Positions 26,540 to 35,079 of a DNA stretch of 64,000 nt are shown one piece after another; the first letter of the stretch is position 1; the number at the start of each line of letters is the position of its first letter. The position numbers and the translations under genes are program-made. The notes under the pieces were generated by a model, which saw only the letters and a program-made list of their open reading frames with translations, was not told where the DNA came from and searched no databases. Source of the DNA: a bacterium (GTDB lineage: Bacteria; UBP4; UBA4092; JAOAEQ01); the NCBI GenBank assembly GCA_026416715.1, contig JAOAEQ010000005.1, positions 62,001 to 126,000 on the forward strand. Reading direction: 5' to 3'.

Positions 26540-27682
26540 ATGAACGTTGCTATTGATGCTCGTGCATTAATACCTCAGCCGACGGGAATTGGTGTTTATC
26601 TAAAACATCTGCTTGATGAATATGCGCAAATGACAGAGGAACATACCTATTATCTCCTTTCAAGTCGTAATATCTGTTATACAGCACCAGCAAACTTAGC
26701 ACGATTTAATCGTATTGAACAATATGGTCTACCAGGTAATATCTGGCTACAACTACAGGTACCGAAATTGCTAAAGCGATTGGGAATAGATATATTTCAT
26801 TCGCCGTTCGGCGTAATCCCATTTCGGTGTCCCTGTGCCTCGGTAATTACCGTCCATGACTTAACGTTCCATTTTTATCCGAAATTAACCGATATAAAGA
26901 ATCGGTTACTCTTGCCGCGATTAATTCCTAAATCATTGAATCGAGCAACAGCAATCATTGTTGACTCAAAAGCGATAAAAAACGAGCTGGTTGAGCTTTA
27001 CAAAATCCGAGAAAATCAAATCGAAGTTATTCATCTCGCTCCAAGTTCTTTTTCACGTCTTATCCCAAAAGAAACCGCTAGAAAATATCTTGCTGAGCGC
27101 TACGGTATTCAATCTCGATTTATCCTTTTTGTCGGTACGTTAGAACCACGGAAAAATATCGAAGTATTGCTAAAGACATACCACCAACTTCCTACAGAAT
27201 TACGGGAAAAATATCAACTCGTTCTGGTTGGTAAAAAAGGATGGCAATATCAATCTATTTTTAAATTAATTGATGAATTAAATTTACAAAACCAGATCAT
27301 TTTCATGAATTATGTTTCCGAAGAAGATTTACCTTTTTTTTATAATGCAGCAGCAGTGTTTGTGTATCCTTCACTCTATGAAGGGTTTGGATTGCCGCTG
27401 GTAGATGCACTCGCTTGCGGAACTCCGATTATAACCTCTAAAATCTCATCTATGCCGGAAGTTGTTTCGTATGCTGGAATTTTAATAGATCCGAAAAATG
27501 AATCTGAGTTAATTAAAGCTTTATCCCGATTGCTCACCGACCAAGAATTAGCTAACCATTTATCGGAAAAAGCATTGAGTCGAGCACACCATTTCTCTTG
27601 GCAGGATACCGCACGTAAAACGTTCGAGGTATACCGCAATGCGGTTCGGAAATTTACCGTCCAGCAATTTCAATCAAAATAG
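26540..27682 (+). CDS. Glycosyltransferase family 4 protein
   Basis: 380 residues, GT-B fold. It begins MNVAIDARALIPQPTGIGVY, typical of the mannosyltransferase/GT4 subgroup. Its core has SVITVHDLTFHFYP, FVGTLEPRKNIEVLLKTY and PSLYEGFGLPLVDALACGTP with the E-x7-D/E donor motif. It is three bases after the YfhO-like gene, so almost certainly translated from the same messenger. A strong promoter-terminator unit follows, marking the end of the polysaccharide operon. Confidence 0.9.
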   Translation: MNVAIDARALIPQPTGIGVYLKHLLDEYAQMTEEHTYYLLSSRNICYTAPANLARFNRIEQYGLPGNIWLQLQVPKLLKRLGIDIFHSPFGVIPFRCPCASVITVHDLTFHFYPKLTDIKNRLLLPRLIPKSLNRATAIIVDSKAIKNELVELYKIRENQIEVIHLAPSSFSRLIPKETARKYLAERYGIQSRFILFVGTLEPRKNIEVLLKTYHQLPTELREKYQLVLVGKKGWQYQSIFKLIDELNLQNQIIFMNYVSEEDLPFFYNAAAVFVYPSLYEGFGLPLVDALACGTPIITSKISSMPEVVSYAGILIDPKNESELIKALSRLLTDQELANHLSEKALSRAHHFSWQDTARKTFEVYRNAVRKFTVQQFQSK

Positions 27683-27702
27683 ATAAATATAGAATTTTTC
27701 AC

Positions 27703-27731
27703 TTGACAAAAGCATGGGTTAGGAGTAAACT
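27703..27731 (+). promoter_or_regulatory. Sigma-70-type promoter
   Basis: TTGACA (27703-27708), a 17-base spacer, then TAAACT (27726-27731). The -35 is a perfect consensus and the -10 matches 4 of 6. A start near 27738 is expected. It precedes a three-codon frame and a terminator-like hairpin, then the winged-helix gene at 27892. Confidence 0.65.
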
Positions 27732-27771
27732 AAGAGTGGTAAATGGTTATAATCATACTGAGGGTATTCTT

Positions 27772-27822
27772 ATGAAACAATAAACCCACCGAAGTATTAT
27801 TCAAGGCTACTGCGGTGGGTTT
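27772..27822 (+). terminator. Terminator preceded by a three-codon minicistron
   Basis: AAACCCACCG (27782-27791) pairs with CGGTGGGTTT (27813-27822) and the T-run continues, forming a good rho-independent terminator. Immediately before it, GAGGG is followed 7 bases later by ATG AAA CAA TAA (27772-27783), a possible Met-Lys-Gln minicistron whose stop overlaps the stem. With the promoter at 27703 this defines a transcript of about 85 nt, either an sRNA or an attenuating leader. Confidence 0.65.
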
Positions 27823-27891
27823 TTCTATTGATAAAAATAAACCAACGGTTAATCCAGGGATTTGAGGGGGACGGCTAATGAGGTGAGCCAA

Positions 27892-28215
27892 ATGTATTAT
27901 CCATTAAAAAAGAAGAATTTTTTGGATAGAATCAAACAGTCCCCAGATGAACAGCAAATCGTTAATTATTTCTATCATCATCCAAATGCTTGCCAGACTT
28001 TAGAAGAAATTGCACAAGACCTCGGAAAACAACCTGATGAAATCGAACCATTCGTCCGTGAACTGGAAGAACTCGGCGTGTTGCATAACTGCGGTCCGTT
28101 ATGGGGAAGTCCTTTCTATGCTAGCAGATATACCGAATTCTATTCTCTGTCAAAAAATGAAGAATTGCAAAAGGTTTTTGAAGAATTAATTGATACCCAA
28201 CTGCTTAGTTCGTAA
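27892..28215 (+). CDS. Small winged-helix (MarR/ArsR-like) regulator
   Basis: 107 residues. ATG 27892 follows GAGGTGAG; an in-frame TTG at 27862 is rejected. The helix-turn-helix region is ACQTLEEIAQDLGKQPDEIEPFVRELEELGVL, a typical wing-helix arrangement for a DNA-binding regulator. It has no partner or sensor domain. The promoter and terminator at 27703-27822 probably belong to its leader. It converges tightly with the next gene (8-base gap). Confidence 0.65.
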   Translation: MYYPLKKKNFLDRIKQSPDEQQIVNYFYHHPNACQTLEEIAQDLGKQPDEIEPFVRELEELGVLHNCGPLWGSPFYASRYTEFYSLSKNEELQKVFEELIDTQLLSS

Positions 28216-28223
28216 CTATCCTT

Positions 28224-28712
28224 CTATTGATATCGCGGGATATATCGTATCCAAATAACGGCTTCAACAATTTGCCTGCCGTCATTGTCATACATTATCT
28301 TGTATCCTTTAGAGATATTTTCGATATCCCGTAGATTTATTCCACGTTCAATTGCATCAATAAAATTGAAAATATCGTTTTTATCCCGGGCACGTAGTCG
28401 CATTGTTACGGTACCGATTTGCAGTTCATCGAACGACAATATTTGCACCTGATTTTCATCCGCCATACGCCGTATCTTAAGGTATTCAGATATCGGTTTT
28501 CCTAGCGGTGCAGATTGGGGTTGACTTGGCTGATAAACTTGCTGCGAATTAGGTTGTGCTTGGGTCGTGTTCGTCGCCAATTTCTTTTCTTGCTGTTTAA
28601 TCGGATTAATCGAATCGCTGAAATATCCGATAACATTTTCCCGTGGAAAATAAAGATATACTAAAACCCCAACGGTTATCAATATTCCGATAGTCACTAA
28701 TTTTCTACTCAT
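28224..28712 (-). CDS. Membrane-anchored protein, possibly PilO/GspM-like
   Basis: 162 residues: one N-terminal membrane helix (about residues 5-21), a Gln/Pro-rich linker (TQAQPNSQQVYQPSQPQ), and a compact C-terminal domain with FDELQIGTVTMRLRARDKND and FNFIDAIERG. An inner-membrane single-pass protein with a small ferredoxin-like domain of this kind resembles type IV pilus PilO or GspM proteins, but no pilus gene is adjacent here, so the assignment is tentative. The two PilT ATPases are about 23 kb away. Confidence 0.5.
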   Translation of the reverse strand: MSRKLVTIGILITVGVLVYLYFPRENVIGYFSDSINPIKQQEKKLATNTTQAQPNSQQVYQPSQPQSAPLGKPISEYLKIRRMADENQVQILSFDELQIGTVTMRLRARDKNDIFNFIDAIERGINLRDIENISKGYKIMYDNDGRQIVEAVIWIRYIPRYQ

Positions 28713-28885
28713 AATTGCGAACGGCCTCTATTACGGTAAAAGTATAATACTAAACCAACTCTTTATCAACTAGTCTGTTAGTTACTCCCATCCCAATATA
28801 CAGTTCAATTAGCTTCCAAGCAAAAATTACCGTAGAATAAAATCGAAGCATTTGATAAATTCATCTCGACTCTTAATGAAACTGG

Positions 28886-29287
28886 TTATAAGAGGATCAA
28901 TTTTGCCGTAGCAAAAGCATACCGGATAGTTCGATCAGCTGAGAGAAGCTCAGCTTCCGTTTGGACTAATCGTTTATTCTGCTGGATTAGCTTTGATTCC
29001 GCTACTAACGGTGTACCTATTTTAACTGCTTTTTTATATCGGATATTAATTTCCGCGGTCATCACACGCAAACCAAGTTCATAAGCCAAGCGAACCATAA
29101 CTTCGTCAAGAATCGTTGAAATTAATCCACCATGAAGATATTCTGCCCAACCCTGATGATATTCCCTAGGAGTAAATGTAGTTCGGAGAGAATTCTGGTC
29201 TATCCGAGTAAATTCCAAATGCAAACCGTAAGGATTAAGTTTTCCACAAGCAAAACATTTCTGTTCATCCTTCAAAGGAATTACCAT
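28886..29287 (-). CDS. PaaI-type thioesterase (hotdog fold)
   Basis: 133 residues. The N-terminal CFACGKLNPYGLHLEF segment is common in 4HBT proteins of this subfamily. The hotdog signature HGGLISTILDEVMVRLAY has the catalytic-region HGG and acidic Asp, and ends ATAKLILL. It likely hydrolyses an acyl-CoA or related thioester. ATG 29287; no strong ribosome binding site. It is downstream of the double PEPCK gene on the same strand with a 112-base gap. Confidence 0.85.
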   Translation of the reverse strand: MVIPLKDEQKCFACGKLNPYGLHLEFTRIDQNSLRTTFTPREYHQGWAEYLHGGLISTILDEVMVRLAYELGLRVMTAEINIRYKKAVKIGTPLVAESKLIQQNKRLVQTEAELLSADRTIRYAFATAKLILL

Positions 29288-29399
29288 AAGATTTTTTTCT
29301 TTAACAAAAGAATACCTCCATTAAGAAACGAATAACATCTATCTCGCCACAATTAGACCGATATCCAGCGTGAAGATTTGAATATAAAATAGATTAAAT

Positions 29400-32141
29400 C
29401 TATAATTCTTTAACCGCATCAACAATTTTTGAATCTAATCCTTTGAAATTCTGGATATATTCAATTCGTTCAAGTCGTAATTGATGTACTAATTCTTCTA
29501 TTTTAACCTCGGGATAAAATTTTGTTAATTCAAATCGATTGATATCCATACCTTCTACACTGTTAGGAACCATCACATTCCAATATTCATCTTTCTTCCA
29601 TTCAATAGAACCTCGCGCAATACCTCGAATGATTGCAGCCATTTCTGGTATCTGGACTCGTAGTACTTTTTGTCGGACAACTTTTGTCCCCTCTTCAGAA
29701 ATTTCGGTTATTTCACCTACTCCGCCAGTGTTCAATAAATAACAATGTACTTTCTCCGGATGTGATTTTAAAAAGTTGTAGAAAATATTGCCTTCTTCAG
29801 CTTCACTACCAACTATGAAAGGATTAGTTCCTACTTCACGCACGGATTCGCCAGCTCGGCGCGGGTCTGAACCCGAACTCTCGATTGATTCTCCAAGCAT
29901 AAACGCAGCTGCTGCTTGTTCGATAGTTAATTTGGATACGATTGGAACGACTGTATTCCTGCGAGTGATAAAAGCAACAATCATACCGTCAACTTCTTCT
30001 AACGGCGGTAAATTAATACTCGGACTTGCATAGGTACCAAAATCTGAGCGCTGCATAATTCCGCGTCCATTTCCGGTAAGCGTTTCATCATCAAAAAGAA
30101 CATTACCGAGATAATCTACCATAACATTTTCGAAAATAGCGTTGGGAGTTGTTGCCGCTTGATAGATTAATGGCTGGACTTCCGGATTAACCCCTTCCGT
30201 TTTAAGATAGAACCCTTGTTCTGTTCCTAAACAAGCCCCATCTTTCCGTAATGCAACAAAATCATCCTGTACGATTTCTATTCCTTCACCTTTTCCGGTC
30301 AAACCATGGTCATGACAGGAATGAGTTGTTTTCCCTGTGGCAGTTAATCCGAAAATAATCATACTATATTTACGAATCTTACCATCTATACCACGAGCTT
30401 TCAGGATTTTTGCGCCTGCATGTAACCCAAGCATACCTTGTTCTTTCGCGTGCCACATTGCCATCCGCAAAAATCCTTTTTTTGCTTCTCCATAATAATC
30501 TGACCCAAGCACATAGGTTATCCCAATTTCCGGAAACACCAATATCTGTCGGTCTTTTTCTTGCCATTCTGGAATATAAACGAGGTTAAGCAATGGTCCT
30601 TTTGTTTTTTCTTTTAAAGGCAACAATGTTTGGTTAATCATATGCGCTAACCGAACCATCTCTTTTCGATGAACGGAAACAAATAAACGGCATCGAGGCG
30701 CAAAATAATTATTATCTCCCATAGTTCGTTCAGTGCAGACGAATGGGGCTCGTTTTAAATATTTATTGACTTCTTCAATTGTTCGGGGTAGACTTTTTAA
30801 TATTTCTTTCTGTCGCGGATTCAATTTTGACTGCATTACCCGTGGACTACCAACATACACGGTCAATCCTGCACTGCGATTTTTTACGGTAGAAACAAAA
30901 TTATAATTCCCGAACCGAGTTTTCGTACCATAAGGTTCTGCCATGCGTTTCGCTTCAAGCGGAGTAATATGTTGTACATTCGACTGTTGATATAATTCCG
31001 TTACAGCTGCACTTAATAATTTCGTATCAATCTGTGGAAGTTTTAATTCTAAAGCAACCGGCATAACAATTTCTTTCATCGGTTTCATATATTCGCCGGA
31101 AATAATAATCTCGCGCATTTTCCGTTGGACTTCGAAAACCGGATGGACAGTATTAATTTGATATGCAGCCGCGAAATTGAATACTTCTTTAAAAAATTCG
31201 GTTTGTAATGCTTTCCGTTGATTGTTGATTACTAAAGCATGCGGATTAAAAAACGGCTGTTTGGCATTGACTAATAGAGATAACGCTTCTTCTGGTTTCA
31301 ATCGCTTCGCTAATTTTGGATCATTCACGTCAGGTACAAGAAAAAAGAATAGTTTGATACGAGTCGTATCGAGGTATTTCTCCTGACCACCGATCCAAAG
31401 TGGGTCGAGCATTATATATCCATCTTTTTCTTTACATTTTTTCAACAGTTCTTTAATTCGCGGATTAATTTTAGCTGTGCTGGATTTGAGATAAAATTTT
31501 CTATCAGAAACATGAGTGGATAACCGTCCTTTTTCACCACCAAGATGTTCAACATAAATCCATTCATTCGAATGAATCCGAGCGCGATCCATTTGTAATA
31601 ATAAAAAACTATGAGTCGAACGACCACTATCGGTCAATCCGGTGATAACGACTCCTTCACCATTAACATCAACGAGTGCTCCCCGGATAAAATGTACCGC
31701 ATTGTGCTCTTCAGAAATATCTAACGCTATGCCAAGCGCTAAAGACCGTACTTCACCATAAAAGTTTGAACTCAATATAAATCCGGTTTTACTTCCTGAA
31801 TGATAAAATAACCCCGGTGCCATATCAGTTATTCCACTAATTGCATAGAGTGTCCCATGAGGACGTAGACTATGGTCAAGGAGTGCAGGATACCAATTTT
31901 CACGCCAGAAATCATCTAGATGCGCATCATTAGTTCGTAATTGCAAAATTATCCCATTGAGGTTTGCGTTCCAAATATAAAGTGAGTCGTATCCGAGATA
32001 TCGTTCAGCAAGTTTAATCAACTCATTTCGTTCCTGCAGTGAAATATTAAGGTTACGTGATATCGGTTTCGGTTCAGCCAATGGTATCACTTCATTTACT
32101 TTTTCATGGCTTGGTTTTGGTTTATCTTTTTCTTTTTTCAT
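29400..32141 (-). CDS. Tandem PEPCK-fold protein: degenerate N-terminal module plus ATP-type PEP carboxykinase-like C-terminal module
   Basis: 913 residues, far longer than normal ATP-PEPCK (about 520-540). The C-terminal module (about 440-913) has the PEPCK features: YYGEAKKGF (549-557) with the metal Lys, LHAG (metal His), P-loop GLTATGKTTHS (598-608), VQDD metal Asp (624-627), and ENVMVDYLGNVLFDDETLTG (671-690). The N-terminal module (about 40-330) aligns to the same layout: RYLGYDSLYIWNANL, NFYGEVRSLALG (126-137), VHFIRG, and GLTDSGRSTHS (168-178). There the P-loop Lys is Arg174, and the metal Lys and DD acids are missing. The second half could catalyse PEP/oxaloacetate chemistry while the first serves as scaffold or regulatory domain; this is inferred. 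It is divergent from standard PEPCK families. Confidence 0.85.
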   Translation of the reverse strand: MKKEKDKPKPSHEKVNEVIPLAEPKPISRNLNISLQERNELIKLAERYLGYDSLYIWNANLNGIILQLRTNDAHLDDFWRENWYPALLDHSLRPHGTLYAISGITDMAPGLFYHSGSKTGFILSSNFYGEVRSLALGIALDISEEHNAVHFIRGALVDVNGEGVVITGLTDSGRSTHSFLLLQMDRARIHSNEWIYVEHLGGEKGRLSTHVSDRKFYLKSSTAKINPRIKELLKKCKEKDGYIMLDPLWIGGQEKYLDTTRIKLFFFLVPDVNDPKLAKRLKPEEALSLLVNAKQPFFNPHALVINNQRKALQTEFFKEVFNFAAAYQINTVHPVFEVQRKMREIIISGEYMKPMKEIVMPVALELKLPQIDTKLLSAAVTELYQQSNVQHITPLEAKRMAEPYGTKTRFGNYNFVSTVKNRSAGLTVYVGSPRVMQSKLNPRQKEILKSLPRTIEEVNKYLKRAPFVCTERTMGDNNYFAPRCRLFVSVHRKEMVRLAHMINQTLLPLKEKTKGPLLNLVYIPEWQEKDRQILVFPEIGITYVLGSDYYGEAKKGFLRMAMWHAKEQGMLGLHAGAKILKARGIDGKIRKYSMIIFGLTATGKTTHSCHDHGLTGKGEGIEIVQDDFVALRKDGACLGTEQGFYLKTEGVNPEVQPLIYQAATTPNAIFENVMVDYLGNVLFDDETLTGNGRGIMQRSDFGTYASPSINLPPLEEVDGMIVAFITRRNTVVPIVSKLTIEQAAAAFMLGESIESSGSDPRRAGESVREVGTNPFIVGSEAEEGNIFYNFLKSHPEKVHCYLLNTGGVGEITEISEEGTKVVRQKVLRVQIPEMAAIIRGIARGSIEWKKDEYWNVMVPNSVEGMDINRFELTKFYPEVKIEELVHQLRLERIEYIQNFKGLDSKIVDAVKEL

Positions 32142-32278
32142 ACGTTATTAACCATCCTTATTTAATCTAACAATTGACTGATCTATTCATTTTGTCAAAT
32201 TAGAGAAAAATATAATTCCGTTTTATAGAACATTGTTAAAAATTCAATAGATAAAAGTAGTTTAAAAAATTAAAGATA

Positions 32279-33364
32279 TTACAAATATCGACCATATTTG
32301 GGATCTGACGCTAATTGGGTAACAATCTGTTTAACTTCCTGGGTTCGCTCCTTAGGGCAAATCAAGACCACATCTTTCGTTGCTACAACCACCATATCTT
32401 TAATTCCTATCGCTGCCACTAATTGGTTGTCAGAAACTATAATATTATTTTTAGTATCTATCCCTAAGTAATCTCCAAGCGCAACGTTTCCATCCCCATT
32501 TTTTTCTCGAATTAAATCTAAGGTCAACCAAGAACCAATATCTGACCATGGAAATATACTTTTAACTACTGCAACTCGGTCAGATTTCTCCATAATTCCT
32601 TTATCAATCGGTATTTTATCGAGGTTACGATAGACAGCGTGAATAACTGATTGTTCCTGTGGCGTTCCAATAACCGACTGGATTTTTTGTAAACCATTAT
32701 AAAGCTGCGGCATAAACCGCTGGATTTGTGCAAGGATAGTTGACGCACGCCAGACAAACATCCCGCTATTCCAAAAATAGGTTCCGCTGACGACATAGCG
32801 TTCCGCAGTCGGTTTATCGGGCTTTTCAATAAACCGTTTCACCCGATACACTGATAAACCATTGGAAGTAAGTAACATATCTCCGGATGCGATATATCCA
32901 AATCCAGTTTCGGGATAACTCGGATTTATCCCAAAAGTTACCAAATAATCATGCTGTTCAGCGATTTGCACCGCTAACAAGAGATGTTGTCTGAAACTAT
33001 CACCATCCGGTATTAGATGGTCGGCACAAATAACCGCAATGATCGCATCCGGATATTTCTGGGTAATATATACCGTTCCTAATCCGATACAAGCAGCGGT
33101 GTTTCTTCCCATCGGTTCGATAATAAGATTCTTTGCTGGAAATGTCTGCGGAAGAACCGCACAGATCGGTTTCGCAACCGATTTTTCAGTAACAATAAAA
33201 ATCCGCTCTTGCGAGATCACAGGGGTTAACAGATTCAGTGCACTGTTGATAAGGGGTTGTCCATTGAATAAGGTTAAGGTTTGTTTTGGGGATTTCTTTC
33301 TACTTTTCGGCCAGAATCGTTCTCCTCGCCCTCCAGCCATGATGAGTGCAGTTAATGTCATCAT
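32279..33364 (-). CDS. manC: Mannose-1-phosphate guanylyltransferase
   Basis: Makes GDP-mannose from mannose 1-phosphate and GTP. 361 residues, the short monofunctional form. It has TALIMAGGRGERFWPKSR with the nucleotide loop, SPKQTLTL, EPMGRNTAACIG, VICADHLI (metal Asp), and FIEKPDKPTAERYV. The start is set at ATG 33364, next to a second Met codon; AGGGA lies upstream. The product could supply GDP-mannose to the GT4 enzymes encoded at 22.6 and 26.5 kb, though the gene is not in that cluster. Confidence 0.93.
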   Translation of the reverse strand: MMTLTALIMAGGRGERFWPKSRKKSPKQTLTLFNGQPLINSALNLLTPVISQERIFIVTEKSVAKPICAVLPQTFPAKNLIIEPMGRNTAACIGLGTVYITQKYPDAIIAVICADHLIPDGDSFRQHLLLAVQIAEQHDYLVTFGINPSYPETGFGYIASGDMLLTSNGLSVYRVKRFIEKPDKPTAERYVVSGTYFWNSGMFVWRASTILAQIQRFMPQLYNGLQKIQSVIGTPQEQSVIHAVYRNLDKIPIDKGIMEKSDRVAVVKSIFPWSDIGSWLTLDLIREKNGDGNVALGDYLGIDTKNNIIVSDNQLVAAIGIKDMVVVATKDVVLICPKERTQEVKQIVTQLASDPKYGRYL

Positions 33365-33417
33365 ATGTTGTCCCTGCTGATTTGTAACGTATAATGTTTT
33401 TCCCAATTCTTCCGTTT

Positions 33418-34947
33418 TTAGGTAATTCGTTTCCGCATATGCGCAGGTAGTATTTTCATTTGTTCCCGATATTTTGCGACAGTCCGGCGTGCGATGTTTA
33501 TTCCTTTCGCGTTGAGAATATCCGCAATAGTCTGGTCAGATAACGGCTTTTGGGGATTTTCATTTTGGATTAATGATTGAATCATCTGCCGAATACTCCG
33601 TGCAGAAACCATATCACCGCCATCACTATCAACGCCGCTGCTAAAGAAATATTTTAATTCGAACAATCCATGCGGTGTCTGAACATATTTATTGGTAGTT
33701 ACTCGCGCTACCGTAGATTCATGGACACCAACCTGTTCGGCAATTTCCCGTAGTTTGAGCGGTTTTAAAAATTCTATTCCTTTTTCAAAAAAATCACGTT
33801 GCATTTTAACGATACTTTCAGTAATCAGTAGTATAGTCTTCTTTCGGCGTTCAATATTGCGAATCAAATTTTTCGCTGATTTATACTTGTCAAGGAGAAA
33901 TTCATATTGTTCTTTCGATAGTTTCTCTCGGTTACGTAGCATCGATTGATACACCGGACTAATCCGCAACTGCGGAATATCATCATCATTCAACCGAACC
34001 TGATATTCACCGTCAACTTTTTCTACAATAACATCAGGAATAATTGTCTGCGGAACAATTGCAATAAATTGCCGACCTGGTTTAGGTTCTAATGTAGAAA
34101 TAATATCGATTGCTTTCTGAATGCGACTTAACGGTACTTTCAACTTTTTGGCTAATTGCGGATATTTATGTCGTTCTAACTCTTGGAAATGATTCGTTAA
34201 TATTTCTTTTACAATCGGGTCATCAATTTTTCTTGCTGGGAGTTGAAGCAGGAGACATTCTTGCAGAGAACGCGCTGCTACCCCTGGTGGGTCAAACTGT
34301 TGGATTTGATCGAGAACTTTCTGAACCTCTTCTGCCGTTATATCTTGTAATCCTTGGATACCGCGTTCCGCTGCTTCTTTTTGTACCTCTTGAACAATTT
34401 CCTCGATGGTAACATTCAAATAACCATCAACATCAATATTACCAATAATTGTCTCTGCAATCAGCGATTCGCGCTTAGATAACTCGGCGAAACTAAGTTG
34501 GGAAAGCAGATATTCTTGTAAAGTCTGGCCACGAGTTGCTATATTAGAAATATATCCGCCCCGTTTTTCTTCACTATATGGTTCAACTTCTGATGATGTA
34601 CTTTCCCAAATTCGGTCATCCGAAAATAAATCATCCCAATTTATCTCTTCAACGGCTTTTAAATCATCCGCGGTCAATTGTTCACTCGAATCTGACCCTT
34701 CGGTTCGCTCAGGTTCTGATAAAGGGGGAACGCTGATTGATGTATCTACCTCATCAGAAGCCACGGTCGGTTCTTCTTCCGGTTCAATAGCCTCAACCTG
34801 CTCTAGCATCGGATTCTGTTCCATTTCTTGTTCAATCAACTGGGCAAGTTCCATGGTTTGCAGCTGCAAAAGTTGGATCGCCTGCTGCATTTGCGGTGTC
34901 ATGACCAATTTTTGAACCTGTCGTTGTAATAACCGTTGAGTAAGCAT
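33418..34947 (-). CDS. rpoN: RNA polymerase sigma-54 factor
   Basis: Alternative sigma factor that recognises -24/-12 promoters and needs AAA+ activators. 509 residues. Region I is Gln/Leu-rich (MTPQMQQAIQLLQLQTMELAQL), then an acidic linker, a core-binding domain, the helix-turn-helix LREIAEQVGVHESTVARVT (about 403-421), and the RpoN box ARRTVAKYRE near the C-terminus. ATG 34947 is chosen over TTG 34959. It lies after the Tol-Pal operon, with a terminator between. A near-consensus sigma-54 promoter occurs at 45353-45368. Confidence 0.97.
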   Translation of the reverse strand: MLTQRLLQRQVQKLVMTPQMQQAIQLLQLQTMELAQLIEQEMEQNPMLEQVEAIEPEEEPTVASDEVDTSISVPPLSEPERTEGSDSSEQLTADDLKAVEEINWDDLFSDDRIWESTSSEVEPYSEEKRGGYISNIATRGQTLQEYLLSQLSFAELSKRESLIAETIIGNIDVDGYLNVTIEEIVQEVQKEAAERGIQGLQDITAEEVQKVLDQIQQFDPPGVAARSLQECLLLQLPARKIDDPIVKEILTNHFQELERHKYPQLAKKLKVPLSRIQKAIDIISTLEPKPGRQFIAIVPQTIIPDVIVEKVDGEYQVRLNDDDIPQLRISPVYQSMLRNREKLSKEQYEFLLDKYKSAKNLIRNIERRKKTILLITESIVKMQRDFFEKGIEFLKPLKLREIAEQVGVHESTVARVTTNKYVQTPHGLFELKYFFSSGVDSDGGDMVSARSIRQMIQSLIQNENPQKPLSDQTIADILNAKGINIARRTVAKYREQMKILPAHMRKRIT

Positions 34948-35017
34948 AAGATATGCCAAATTATGTTGTTTTGACTAATATCTTACCATAATCTACCTAT
35001 TCTGATAAATAAAAAAT

Positions 35018-35052
35018 GGGAGTGAATACATTTTTCCGAATGATTCACTCCC
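35018..35052 (-). terminator. Terminator after cpoB
   Basis: GGGAGTGAAT (35018-35027) and ATTCACTCCC (35043-35052) form a perfect 10-bp stem. On the minus strand the stem is followed by ATTTTTTATTT. This ends the Tol-Pal transcript just upstream of rpoN, so rpoN likely has its own promoter. Confidence 0.85.
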
Positions 35053-35079
35053 AAATTATGTCTCGCTAACTGTTAGAAT

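Noticed and set aside
20010-27682. Polysaccharide cluster as a horizontally acquired island.
   Set aside because: AT-rich but not clearly different from flanking genes by eye; no integrase, tRNA junction or insertion sequence is present at its edges.
28224-28712. Gene as pilO of a pilus operon.
   Set aside because: Neighbours are unrelated and the domain match is weak; kept as tentative only.
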